Shown here in pieces: positions 1 through 7,605 of a stretch of DNA of 64,000 nt (its first letter is position 1; every line of letters begins with the position of its first letter). The stretch lies in contig NZ_JAPEPZ010000001.1 of the NCBI RefSeq assembly GCF_026339875.1, positions 4,278,001 through 4,342,000 on the forward strand, in the 5' to 3' direction. The translations under genes were made by a program, and so were the position numbers. Origin of the DNA: Streptomyces sp. NBC_01571. GTDB taxonomy: Bacteria; Actinomycetota; Actinomycetes; Streptomycetales; Streptomycetaceae. The notes beneath the pieces are model-generated. The model saw only the letters and a program-made list of their open reading frames with translations. It was not told the DNA's origin and made no database searches.

Positions 1-964
1 CGTCGGTGCCCCAGGCGAGGCCGTCGCGGGCGACGGTGCCGGCCGGGAAGGCGAAGTGGTTCTCGGCGATCTGGTCGGCCGCGTAGACGTAGGCGCCCGC
101 GCCCGAGCCCGCGGTGCTGCCGAGGGCGATCGTGCCGTCGGAGTCGACCGCGACGGAGTCCGGGGAGGAGCTGACGCCGCCGGTGTAGTACCCGTAAGGC
201 TTGGCGGCGCTTAGGTCCGCCGTGCTGTACACGTACACGGAGGCCGACTGCGGAACGAGCAGTTTCGTGCCGTCCGCGGTGACCTGGACGGGGCCCGTCG
301 CGGCGCCGCCGAGGCCCATGTCGACCTTGAGGGAGGCGGTCCCGGAGGAGACTTCGTAGGTGGCGACGTGGGTCATGGAGGACTGGGCGTCCTGCACCGC
401 GAGCACCCCGCCGCCTGTGCTGAGAAGGGGGGCGGCCGACCAGTGCGGCATGACGGGCTGCGGGGTCGGCGCGGGGTCGGCGGCGGAGGGGTCCACCGAG
501 CCGACGGTGCCCTTGCCGTCGTCGGCCGTGTAGCCGTACCAGACCTTGCCGCCGGCCACGGCGACGGAGACCGGGGTGCTGGCGGTGCCGGTGCCGACGC
601 GGCCGGTCTCGGTGAGCGTCGCCGTGTCGATGGCGGCGATCGCGTCGCCGTCGGTCAGGGCCGCGTACAGCGTCTTGCCGTCGGCGGACAGCGCGAGGCC
701 GTCAGCGCCCTGCTCGTCGTCGATGGTGGTGACGGGGTTGCCGGACAGGTCGGTCACCACGATGCCGGTTGTGCCGGCGCCCTGACTGAAGAAGAGGTGC
801 TGGTGAGCGCCGTCGACCATCATGTGGGCGTAGTGCGACAGCGGCAGCGCGGCCGTGTTGTCGGCGTCGGCCCAAGCGACAGGCCCGGTGAGGCCGACGG
901 TAGCGGTGGTCAGACCCGCGACGACGGATATCGCCGCCGCGAGCGAGACCTGCTTGAGGCGCAT
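1..964 (-). CDS. Secreted beta-propeller (YncE-like) protein, C-terminus cut by window edge
   Basis: About 321 residues are visible from an ATG at 964, and the frame runs off the left edge. The start has an AGGAG ribosome site just upstream. Residues 1 to about 31 form a Sec signal peptide (basic MRLK, hydrophobic core, Ala-rich end before WADADN). The mature part has spaced repeats such as ADGLALSADGKTLYAAL and DSVAVDSDGTIALGS, typical of the 40-45-residue blades of YVTN/YncE-type beta-propellers. I infer an exported protein with a scaffold or binding role. No catalytic residues can be assigned and the missing C-terminus could carry an anchor or another domain. Confidence 0.75.
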   Translation of the reverse strand, partial: MRLKQVSLAAAISVVAGLTTATVGLTGPVAWADADNTAALPLSHYAHMMVDGAHQHLFFSQGAGTTGIVVTDLSGNPVTTIDDEQGADGLALSADGKTLYAALTDGDAIAAIDTATLTETGRVGTGTASTPVSVAVAGGKVWYGYTADDGKGTVGSVDPSAADPAPTPQPVMPHWSAAPLLSTGGGVLAVQDAQSSMTHVATYEVSSGTASLKVDMGLGGAATGPVQVTADGTKLLVPQSASVYVYSTADLSAAKPYGYYTGGVSSSPDSVAVDSDGTIALGSTAGSGAGAYVYAADQIAENHFAFPAGTVARDGLAWGTD

Positions 965-1107
965 GGGGCTCCTGGAGAGAGGGTGGACAGGCAGCCGCAC
1001 GACCAGGCCGGTCCCTGACAGGACGGCCGACGGGTGGATGCCGGACGCACATGAGACCGCTGACCTCCCCTTTTGGTTGTACCGCTGCGTCGTGAGGTTC
1101 GGGGCTG

Positions 1108-1205
1108 CCGCCACCTTCAGTGGTGGCGCGGTCGACTTCGACCAGGTGACGCTCAGCGGAGGCAGGGGCAACTTCACCAACGCGACGTTCAGCGGCACCG
1201 TGTTT
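1108..1205 (+). pseudogene. Pentapeptide-repeat remnant
   Basis: Read on the plus strand this stretch gives ATFSGGAVDFDQVTLSGG followed by RGNFTNATFSG. The five-residue period with a central Phe/Leu matches the pentapeptide-repeat proteins common in Streptomyces. There is no proper start region and the frame loses the repeat after about 30 residues, so I read it as a fragment. A chance match is possible because it is short. Confidence 0.35.
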
Positions 1206-1527
1206 GTGTGGGGTTCTCTTCCTGTGCCGGTGGGTGCCCGGACTTGGCTGATCTCCGGTCAAAGCTAGAGCTGAGGCGATGATGCGCTGGCATTGCCCCA
1301 GGTCAAGCAGCTTTCACGTCCCGCTGGTCGGCGGTCTTGAAACCCGTCGTGGCAGCGATGTCACCACAGGTCGGCTGCGGACTGCTCCGTCTCGGTTACC
1401 GTCTCATTCACCCCGGTCCGGAGCCGTCCCCAGCGGTTTACGCGGCGGGCACGCGTAAGGAAATGGACAGGCGCGAACGAATCTGGATCACGCTTTGACC
1501 AGCACGGACAAATCTGCCAAGCCAGTT

Positions 1528-1548
1528 ACGCGGGTTCGATTCCCGCCA
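1528..1548 (+). other. Isolated T-arm fragment (possible attachment-site remnant)
   Basis: The stem GCGGG (1530-1534), loop TTCGATT and stem CCCGC (1542-1546) form a textbook T-arm. The sequence 5' of it cannot be folded into an anticodon arm, so this is not a full tRNA gene. The 21 bases 1528-1548 are identical to the T-arm part of the tmRNA gene in this window (45390-45410, opposite strand). Such 3'-end fragments are often left by integrative elements, but T-arms are similar among many tRNAs. Confidence 0.4.
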
Positions 1549-1591
1549 CGGCCTCAAAAGGTCCGCAGGCCCCGCCGCGGGGCAGGCGAAC

Positions 1592-1626
1592 GGGGCACCG
1601 CGGGTGGTAGGTCCGCGCGGTGCCCC
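1592..1626 (-). terminator. Hairpin terminator after the DUF6479 gene
   Basis: A perfect 11-bp stem, GGGGCACCGCG at 1592-1602 and its complement at 1616-1626, with a 13-base loop. It lies about 65 bases beyond the stop codon at 1690. There is no clear T-run, as is usual for Streptomyces. Confidence 0.6.
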
Positions 1627-1689
1627 GGTGTCGGCGGGCCGGTGCCCCGGTGAGGGCGGTCTCAGCGGGGCTTCTCGGGGCCGGGTGCC

Positions 1690-2049
1690 TCAGTGGGGCC
1701 CCAGGCCGCCGCTGCCGAACGAGCCGCTTCCGCCCTCGACCCAGCGTGGTCGCTCCTGCGACGCGCTCGGCCGGGACGAGTGGGCCAGTTCGTACGGGGT
1801 GAGGGCGTGCCCGCTCTTGTCCACCTTGGGGATCTCGGCGGCCTCTCGGATCTCACGGACCTCGTGGACCGCACCGCCCGGTGGCAGCTGCGGCTGCTCC
1901 TCGGGGCGCGGCAGTTGTTCGCGTGCTCGGATGCGGCAGCCCAGCCAGAGACTGCCGGCCAACAGGGTCACGAGGGCCACGGCGACCAGGAACAGCCCGA
2001 GGCTGAGCAGGCCGCTGGGCGCTGCAATCTGCATCGATGCGGTACTCAT
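1690..2049 (-). CDS. DUF6479 family single-pass membrane protein
   Basis: This is a 119-residue protein. Residues about 10-34 (SGLLSLGLFLVAVALVTLLA) form one membrane segment, followed by a basic stretch (CRIRAREQ) and a Pro/Glu-rich cytoplasmic tail ending in a Gly/Ser-rich SGSFGSGG sequence. That layout matches the actinobacterial DUF6479 family, whose function is unknown. I chose the ATG at 2049 because it puts the membrane segment near the N-terminus. No strong ribosome site precedes it; an in-frame ATG at 2109 would add 20 residues. It is transcribed alone, with a hairpin downstream. Confidence 0.7.
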   Translation of the reverse strand: MSTASMQIAAPSGLLSLGLFLVAVALVTLLAGSLWLGCRIRAREQLPRPEEQPQLPPGGAVHEVREIREAAEIPKVDKSGHALTPYELAHSSRPSASQERPRWVEGGSGSFGSGGLGPH

Positions 2050-2148
2050 ATCAGTCAAATACCCACAAAGACCCTCATCAATCAGCCACCCTGACCCGAT
2101 ACGGCCCATCCTGTCCGAATACGGACCGTCCTGATGCGATGAGGACCA

Positions 2149-3327
2149 CTACGCGTACAGCGTGCCGCCCGCCTGGTCCTCGAACGCCTCCGGCCAGTAG
2201 CGCCAGCCGTCGTCGCCGTCGAGCCTGGGGGTCGGGTCGCAGGCGACCGGGTCGACCGCGGCGAGGGTCTGCGCCATGGTCGCGGCGAGCTGCTCGTAGG
2301 AGTCGGTGAGGTCGTACGCCGCGTCGATCGACTTCTCGCGGTGCAGCAGCCAGAGGGTGAAGGCGAGCGTGGAGATGTCGGCGTTGAGCGGGCGCAGCGT
2401 GGCGTCCGGCTCGCTCCAGGCGAGGACCGCGCCCGTCGTGCCGTCCACGACGAGGCTGGTGTCCTCCAGGAGATAGCCGAGGCGTATGAGCCGGTCCGCC
2501 GTCGCGGGCAGCTCCTCGGCGGCGAACTCCTCGGCACGCTCGTCCGCGTAGTACTCGGTGAGGGCCGGCAGCGGCACCTCCGTGTCCAGCTGGAAGAGCA
2601 GGCCGTCCTCCGGCAGGCCCGTCTCGCGCAGGAAACGGCGCGTCGGCTCGTGCACGAGCGCGGGCGGGAAGTCGACGTCCTCGAAGCGCATGATCGCGCC
2701 CGGACCGAACTCCTCGTCCAGCAGCCGCTGCGGCAGGTCGAGCAGGAGCCCCTCGCCGGGGCCCGCGATCCGCGCGAGGGGGCGGATCAGCGCGGCCATC
2801 CGCCAGTACGCCGCCACCTCACCGCCCGCGCCCGTCTCGAAGACCTCGGTCAGCGACTCGGAGACCTCCATGACCGCCTTCGGCCCGAACCGGCCCCCAA
2901 GGGACGCGAACTTCCCCTGGGGCGCGGCCAGCTCCTCCGTGGCCGCCGCGAAACGCACCAGCGCCTCCAGGGACGGCGCCAGCGGAGCGAGGTCCATCAG
3001 GGCGGGGTGGGAGGAGATGTGCGTCGTGCCGACCTTTCCGGTCGACCCGTCCAGCACGATCGACTCCAGGTCCCGGTCGAAGGTCCGCAGCGCCCCGATG
3101 ACCAGCTGGTCACGGAGCTCCTCGGCGAGCTTGTCGGCGTCCGAGGCCAGGTCCGTCACCCTGCGCAGACCGTGCTCCCGCAGGGTGCCGAACCCCAGCA
3201 GTGTGCCGTCGGACGGCAGTCCCGGGCCTGTCAGCCGGTGCCGTGTGTCCGCGTGTGTGATGTACGGATCCAGCTCGCCCTCGGTCAGCGTGATCGCGCC
3301 GACGACATCGGTGTCAGTCGTGCTCAT
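2149..3327 (-). CDS. SUKH-4 family immunity-type protein
   Basis: This is a 392-residue protein starting at the ATG at 3327, after a GGGGGAG ribosome site. No signal peptide or membrane segment is present. The C-terminal half has the SUKH-4 pattern: TRRFLRETGLPEDGLLFQ, then the RLIRLGYLLEDTSLVVDG strand region and a final WLLHREK / YEQLAATMAQTLAAVDP helix. SUKH proteins are known as immunity proteins for polymorphic toxins and nucleic-acid deaminases. Here no toxin, deaminase or secretion gene is adjacent, so it is an orphan; the many paralogues in Streptomyces may have been recruited to other tasks. The family call is fairly safe, the role is not. Confidence 0.75.
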   Translation of the reverse strand: MSTTDTDVVGAITLTEGELDPYITHADTRHRLTGPGLPSDGTLLGFGTLREHGLRRVTDLASDADKLAEELRDQLVIGALRTFDRDLESIVLDGSTGKVGTTHISSHPALMDLAPLAPSLEALVRFAAATEELAAPQGKFASLGGRFGPKAVMEVSESLTEVFETGAGGEVAAYWRMAALIRPLARIAGPGEGLLLDLPQRLLDEEFGPGAIMRFEDVDFPPALVHEPTRRFLRETGLPEDGLLFQLDTEVPLPALTEYYADERAEEFAAEELPATADRLIRLGYLLEDTSLVVDGTTGAVLAWSEPDATLRPLNADISTLAFTLWLLHREKSIDAAYDLTDSYEQLAATMAQTLAAVDPVACDPTPRLDGDDGWRYWPEAFEDQAGGTLYA

Positions 3328-3566
3328 GGCTCCCCCGCGCATGTGAACGCTTGTGTGCTTCCCCCGGGCAACACCCCACCGCCCAGCGGCTGTTCCCCAC
3401 TGACCGAGAACCATACGCCGCCCCACTGACAACGCCGGAAACTCGCAGGCACACGGTGGGCACCGCCGGGAAACCTGCCGGTTCAAGCCACCCACGGCAG
3501 GACCTGGCGGGGTTCGGACGTCCCGCACGCGGAGCGTCGAGCACTCAGGCCCACGCTCCGTCGCCC

Positions 3567-3752
3567 TCAGGTGAAGTACACGCCGCCCAGCACGACCGCC
3601 AGGGCCGCCACGAAGAACAGCAGCACCCAGATCATGAGCTTGCCCACACTGGGCGGAGGTTCGTAGCGCGGCAGGTCCCCGTCGCCGTCCTGCGGCTGCG
3701 GCTGCGGCTGCGGCTGCGGGGGCTCCTCCTCCGGGGGCTCTGACGTGGTCAT
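3567..3752 (-). CDS. Small Pro/Gln-rich single-pass membrane protein
   Basis: The protein has 61 residues. Residues 3-37 are acidic and Pro/Gln-rich, with a (QP)4-like run encoded by a short repeat of GCGGCT units, and residues 39-60 (LMIWVLLFFVAALAVVLGGV) form one membrane segment at the C-terminus. Its ATG overlaps the stop of the molybdopterin-subunit gene (ATGA), so it is translationally coupled and is the last gene of that operon. I infer it may tether or accompany the oxidoreductase at the membrane. I do not recognise a named family. Confidence 0.65.
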   Translation of the reverse strand: MTTSEPPEEEPPQPQPQPQPQDGDGDLPRYEPPPSVGKLMIWVLLFFVAALAVVLGGVYFT

Positions 3753-6055
3753 GCGGTCGTCACCACCGCGGCCTGCGGGCGGATCGGGAGGCGGTTGACC
3801 GGGCGCCCGGTCGCCGCCCGCACGGCGGACGCCACTGCGGCCGGGGACGTCACGACCGGCACCGCACTGGCCGCCTTCGCGCCGAAGGGCGCGACGACGT
3901 CCCGCTCCTCGACGAGCTTGACGATGCGGATGTCGGGCGCGTCCAGGGCGGTCGGGAGGGCGTAGCCGGTCAGGTCGGGGTGGCGGACCAGGCCGCGCGC
4001 GGTCCGCAGGTTCTCGGAGAGCGCCGCGCCGACGCCCTGGGTGACACCCGCCTCGATCCGGGCCGTGAGCTGCGCCGGGTTGAGGATCCGGCCGACGTCC
4101 TGGGCGAGCGCGAGTTCGACGACCCGTACCGAGCCCAGTTCGATGTCCACGTCCACCACCGCGCGGATCGCACAGAAGGCGAGGCCCACGAAGGCGTCGC
4201 CCTGCCCCGTTTCGTCCAGCGGCTCGGTCGGGTGCGGGCGGCACTGCGCGGTGGCCCACAGCTCCTTGCCGTCCATCGCCTCGGTGACGGTCGTGGAGAG
4301 CACGCCGTCGTACGACGTGATCTTGCCGTCGGTGATCTGGAGCAGCTCGGTGGACATGCCGAACTTGTGCGCCAGGGGCTGCAGCAACTGCGTACGGACC
4401 ATCTTCGCCGCGCGTTCGACCGCTCCGCCCGACACCCACGTGTGGCGGCCCCGGCAGCTCGGTCCGGCGGGCGGCTGGTCGGTGTCGACCGGTGCCACGT
4501 GCACCTCGTCGATGCCGAGCGTCTCCTGGACGATCTGCCGGGCCAGCGTGGTGAAGCCCTGACCGGTCTCGACGGCCGCGCAGAGCACCGTGGCGACACC
4601 GTCGTGGACCTTGACCGTGGCCGTGGAGACCTCGTCCGTGCCCTCCGCGCCGAGCATGTGGACCATGCCGAGGCCGTAGCCGACTCCGCGGCGCACGGCG
4701 CCGGGCTCGCCCGCGCCCTCGGGGCCGCCCGGGAGCAGCCACTCGTCCTCGGGCGTGTCCTTGGGGAGCGCGGGGAGCGGGAAGTCCCGTACGGCCTGGA
4801 GGAGTTCCGCGACCGGGGCGGGGCAGGTCACCGTCTGGCCGGTCGGCAGCACGTCACCGGTGGCCATCGCGTTGCGCAGACGCAGCTCCGCCGGGTCGAC
4901 GCCGAGTTTCTTCGCCAGCTTGTCCATCTGCGCCTCGTAGGCGGCGCAGACCTGCATGGCGCCCTCGCCGCGCACATGGCCGGAGGGCGGGTTGTTGGTG
5001 CGTACGGCCCAGCCCTCGATGAAGGCGTTCGGGACGACGTAGGGGCCGCACGCGAAGGAGACCGCCGCGGCCAGCGACTCGGAGGACGTGTCGGCGTACG
5101 CGCCCGCGTCGAGCAGGATCTGCGCCTCGACCTTCACCAGCTTGCCGTCGCCGTCCGCGTGGTGGCGGTAGCGCAGCAGCGTGGGATGGCGGTGGGCGTG
5201 GCCGAGGAAGGACTCCTCGCGCGTAGCGGTGAGTTTCACCGGGCAGCCGGTCTTCAGGGCCAGCAGTCCGAGCGGGAGCTGGAAGCCCTGGTCCTCGCGG
5301 TCCGCGGTGGCGCCGGGCACGCCGGTGACGACGACCTTCACGCGCTCGGGCTCCAGGCCGTAGCAGGCGGCGGCCGTGTCGCGGTCGGCGTGCGGGTCGG
5401 TGGAGGCGATGTAGAGCTCCACCCCGCCGTCGGGGCGGGGCACGGCGAGGCCGGCCTCCGCGCCGATCGGGGCCGGGTCCTGGCGGCCGATGCGGTAAAG
5501 GCCCTCGACGACGACCTCGCCCGCCGCGTCGGGATCGCCGTGGCGCAGCGGGATGTGCCGGATCAGGTTGCCGTCGGGGTGCAGCGGTTCGGCCTCGAAG
5601 GCCTGCTCCGGGTCGGTGACCGGGTCGAGCACCTCGTACTCGACGATGACGGCGGCCGCGGCCATCCGCGCGGTGTCGGGGTGGTCGGCGGCGACGGCGG
5701 CGATGGGCTCGCCGTGGTGGCGGACGACCTCGGAGGCGAAGACGGGGCGGTCCGCCCTGCCGCGGCCGTGCAGGGCGGCGCCGGGCACGTCCTCGTGGGT
5801 GATGACCGCGCGTACGCCGGCCATCTCGCGCGCGTGGCTGGTGTCGATCGACACGATGCGCGCGTGCGGGTGGGGCGACCTGAGGACGGCCGCCCAGAGC
5901 AGGCCCTCGGCCCACAGGTCGGCCGCGTACGGGAAGGTGCCCTCCGTCTTGGCGCGGGCCTCCGCGGCGGGCAGCGACACGCCGAGCCCGTGCGGCAGCG
6001 GCTCCGGTCCGGTCTCGGTCGCCGCGGCAGTCGCGGTCACGGTCTCGTTGCTCAC
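3749..6055 (-). CDS. Xanthine dehydrogenase-family molybdopterin-binding subunit with degenerate active site
   Basis: This is a 768-residue protein, normal length for the large subunit of three-subunit molybdenum hydroxylases. The GTG start at 6055 overlaps the stop of the 2Fe-2S gene. The a/b hammerhead domain is about residues 20-130 (GVSLPAAEARAKTEG..., HHGEPIAAVAAD), followed by the two Moco-binding domains. Conserved segments include ETGQGFTTLARQIVQETLG and DTDQPPAG...SGGAVERAA. Two family hallmarks are altered: the GGGFGGKEDQG loop reads PGATADREDQG (about residues 246-255), and the GVGE motif with the catalytic Glu reads GAKAASAV, with Ala731 in the Glu position. The electron-transfer partners next door look intact. 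It may act on an unusual substrate, may not use the normal mechanism, or may be an assembly protein; the substrate is unknown. Confidence 0.85.
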   Translation of the reverse strand: MSNETVTATAAATETGPEPLPHGLGVSLPAAEARAKTEGTFPYAADLWAEGLLWAAVLRSPHPHARIVSIDTSHAREMAGVRAVITHEDVPGAALHGRGRADRPVFASEVVRHHGEPIAAVAADHPDTARMAAAAVIVEYEVLDPVTDPEQAFEAEPLHPDGNLIRHIPLRHGDPDAAGEVVVEGLYRIGRQDPAPIGAEAGLAVPRPDGGVELYIASTDPHADRDTAAACYGLEPERVKVVVTGVPGATADREDQGFQLPLGLLALKTGCPVKLTATREESFLGHAHRHPTLLRYRHHADGDGKLVKVEAQILLDAGAYADTSSESLAAAVSFACGPYVVPNAFIEGWAVRTNNPPSGHVRGEGAMQVCAAYEAQMDKLAKKLGVDPAELRLRNAMATGDVLPTGQTVTCPAPVAELLQAVRDFPLPALPKDTPEDEWLLPGGPEGAGEPGAVRRGVGYGLGMVHMLGAEGTDEVSTATVKVHDGVATVLCAAVETGQGFTTLARQIVQETLGIDEVHVAPVDTDQPPAGPSCRGRHTWVSGGAVERAAKMVRTQLLQPLAHKFGMSTELLQITDGKITSYDGVLSTTVTEAMDGKELWATAQCRPHPTEPLDETGQGDAFVGLAFCAIRAVVDVDIELGSVRVVELALAQDVGRILNPAQLTARIEAGVTQGVGAALSENLRTARGLVRHPDLTGYALPTALDAPDIRIVKLVEERDVVAPFGAKAASAVPVVTSPAAVASAVRAATGRPVNRLPIRPQAAVVTTA

Positions 6056-7605
6056 GCCTGGCCTCCGTCCTGGCCGTACGGCTGCTCGTACGGCGCCCGG
6101 GCGTCGTACGGAGAGGGGTCCTCGTACGCCGACGGGTTGACTCCGCCGGCGCCGGGGCCCGCCTGGTGCGGGATGCGTGGTTCGTCCGCGTCCGGCACGG
6201 ACTCGGCGGCGGCGGCGCTGTGCGCCTCGCGTTCGGCCACGACCTCGCGCACGGCGTCCAGGACCCCCCGGTAGCCGGAGCAGCGGCACAGGTTGCCGCA
6301 GAGCGCCTGGCGGGCCTCCAGTTCGGTGGGGGCGGGGTTGCCCTCCAGGAGGTCGTGCACGGTCATGGCCATGCCCGGTACGCAGAAACCGCACTGCACC
6401 GCACCGCACTTGGCCAGCGCGCGCTGCACGTCCGAGGGCTGGCCGTCGGCGGCCAGGCCCTCCACGGTGCGTACCTCGCTGCCCGCCGCGGTGACGCCCG
6501 GCACCAGGCAGGACGCCACGAGCCGCCCGTCCACCTGCACGTTGCAGGCGCCGCACTCGCCCTGCGAGCAGCCGTCCTTGGCGCCCGCTAGACCGAGCCG
6601 CTCGCGCAGGACGTAGAGCAGCGACTCGCCGATCCAGGCGTCGGTCACCGGGCGGTCGGCGCCGTTGACGCGCAGGACGTACGAGGCGAGGGGGTGTTCG
6701 TCGTGCGCGGACGTGCCGGAGGGCTCGTCCGCGGCGTCGGCGGCGGCGACTTCGGCGTCGGGGGCCGTGGAGTCGTCCTCGCCGGAGGCGGGGCCGGGCG
6801 GCCGGGCGGAGTCCGGTTCGCGCGCTTCGAGGGGCGCGGAGAGGGTGCCTTCCGCGGACAGGGGTCCGGCGACCGGTTCGGAGGCCTCGTGAGCGCGCTC
6901 CACGGCCTGCTGGGCGGCCTCGGCGGGCCGTTCGGCATGAGTCGGCCGCGCGGGCGCCCCGGGGGCCTCAGCGGCCTCAGGAGCGGCCGTCGGCGGTGCG
7001 GCGGACCAGGGTTCCCCGATGGCCTCGGTCGTCGCCCAGGGCGCGGACGCGCCGCCGGGGAGCGTGGCGGGCGGGGTGCCGCCCCACTGCTCGACGAGCG
7101 CCGAGGTGGTGAACTCGCCCGATTCGTCCGGAAGATCACCTCCGGCGACCGGAATCGACCACTGTCCGGTGACGTCGTGCCCGGGAGCGCCGCCCGCGTG
7201 GTGCCCGCCGGAGGCGCCCTCCTGGGCCACCTCCCCGAAGTCCCACTGCCCGGTGGCGCCGGGGTGGTACGAGAACCCGTCGTGCGAGGTCCGGTGATGT
7301 CCGGTGTCCTGGTGCGCGGTGCCCGGCTCGGGCCACTGGGCCGCCTCGCCCGGCGCGCCCCAGGCGTCCGTGCCGCCCTGGTCCTGCGCCGGGGGCGCCG
7401 CGGTGATCTCCGGGGGCACATAGCCGTGTCCGGGCGCCGCGAGCGGGCTGTTGCTGTTGCGGTCCCGTTCCGCGAGGAGGGCTTCGATGCCTCCCTCGGG
7501 GAGCTTGACGAAGGCGGTGGCGCCGTCGTCGTAGTCGCCCTGCGGGAGGGGATCCCAGCGGCCCCTGCCCTGCGGAGCGCCCTCTTCGTGCTGGTCGTCG
7601 GTCAC
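6052..7605 (-). CDS. 2Fe-2S subunit of molybdenum hydroxylase with long N-terminal extension
   Basis: This is a 517-residue protein; normal family members have about 160-200. The GTG start at 7605 has GGGGAGGG upstream and overlaps the preceding stop. Residues 1 to about 300 are low-complexity (Ala, Pro, Glu, Gly, His) with no recognisable fold. From about residue 305 the two 2Fe-2S domains follow: a plant-ferredoxin type motif CSQGECGAC (Cys346, 351, 354, then SCLVPG) and a second domain with AVQCGFC and CGNLCRCSGY. All eight cluster cysteines are present. The protein would pass electrons between the molybdopterin subunit and FAD. The extension could be a disordered linker or targeting region. 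Confidence 0.88.
   Translation of the reverse strand: MTDDQHEEGAPQGRGRWDPLPQGDYDDGATAFVKLPEGGIEALLAERDRNSNSPLAAPGHGYVPPEITAAPPAQDQGGTDAWGAPGEAAQWPEPGTAHQDTGHHRTSHDGFSYHPGATGQWDFGEVAQEGASGGHHAGGAPGHDVTGQWSIPVAGGDLPDESGEFTTSALVEQWGGTPPATLPGGASAPWATTEAIGEPWSAAPPTAAPEAAEAPGAPARPTHAERPAEAAQQAVERAHEASEPVAGPLSAEGTLSAPLEAREPDSARPPGPASGEDDSTAPDAEVAAADAADEPSGTSAHDEHPLASYVLRVNGADRPVTDAWIGESLLYVLRERLGLAGAKDGCSQGECGACNVQVDGRLVASCLVPGVTAAGSEVRTVEGLAADGQPSDVQRALAKCGAVQCGFCVPGMAMTVHDLLEGNPAPTELEARQALCGNLCRCSGYRGVLDAVREVVAEREAHSAAAAESVPDADEPRIPHQAGPGAGGVNPSAYEDPSPYDARAPYEQPYGQDGGQA

Larger units (their letters stand above)
965..1591. other. Gene-poor stretch with decayed pieces
   Basis: No reading frame here has the usual strong third-position G/C bias together with a ribosome site. 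It contains a pentapeptide-repeat-like fragment and an isolated T-arm (listed separately). The base composition around 1400-1520 is less G+C-rich than the surroundings, which fits old inserted DNA in decay. Confidence 0.5.

Noticed and set aside
3980..6274. Very long open frame on the plus strand opposite the molybdopterin-subunit gene
   Set aside because: It is the antisense of a strongly coding minus-strand gene; such frames stay open in high-G+C DNA. It has no ribosome site and no recognisable domain.
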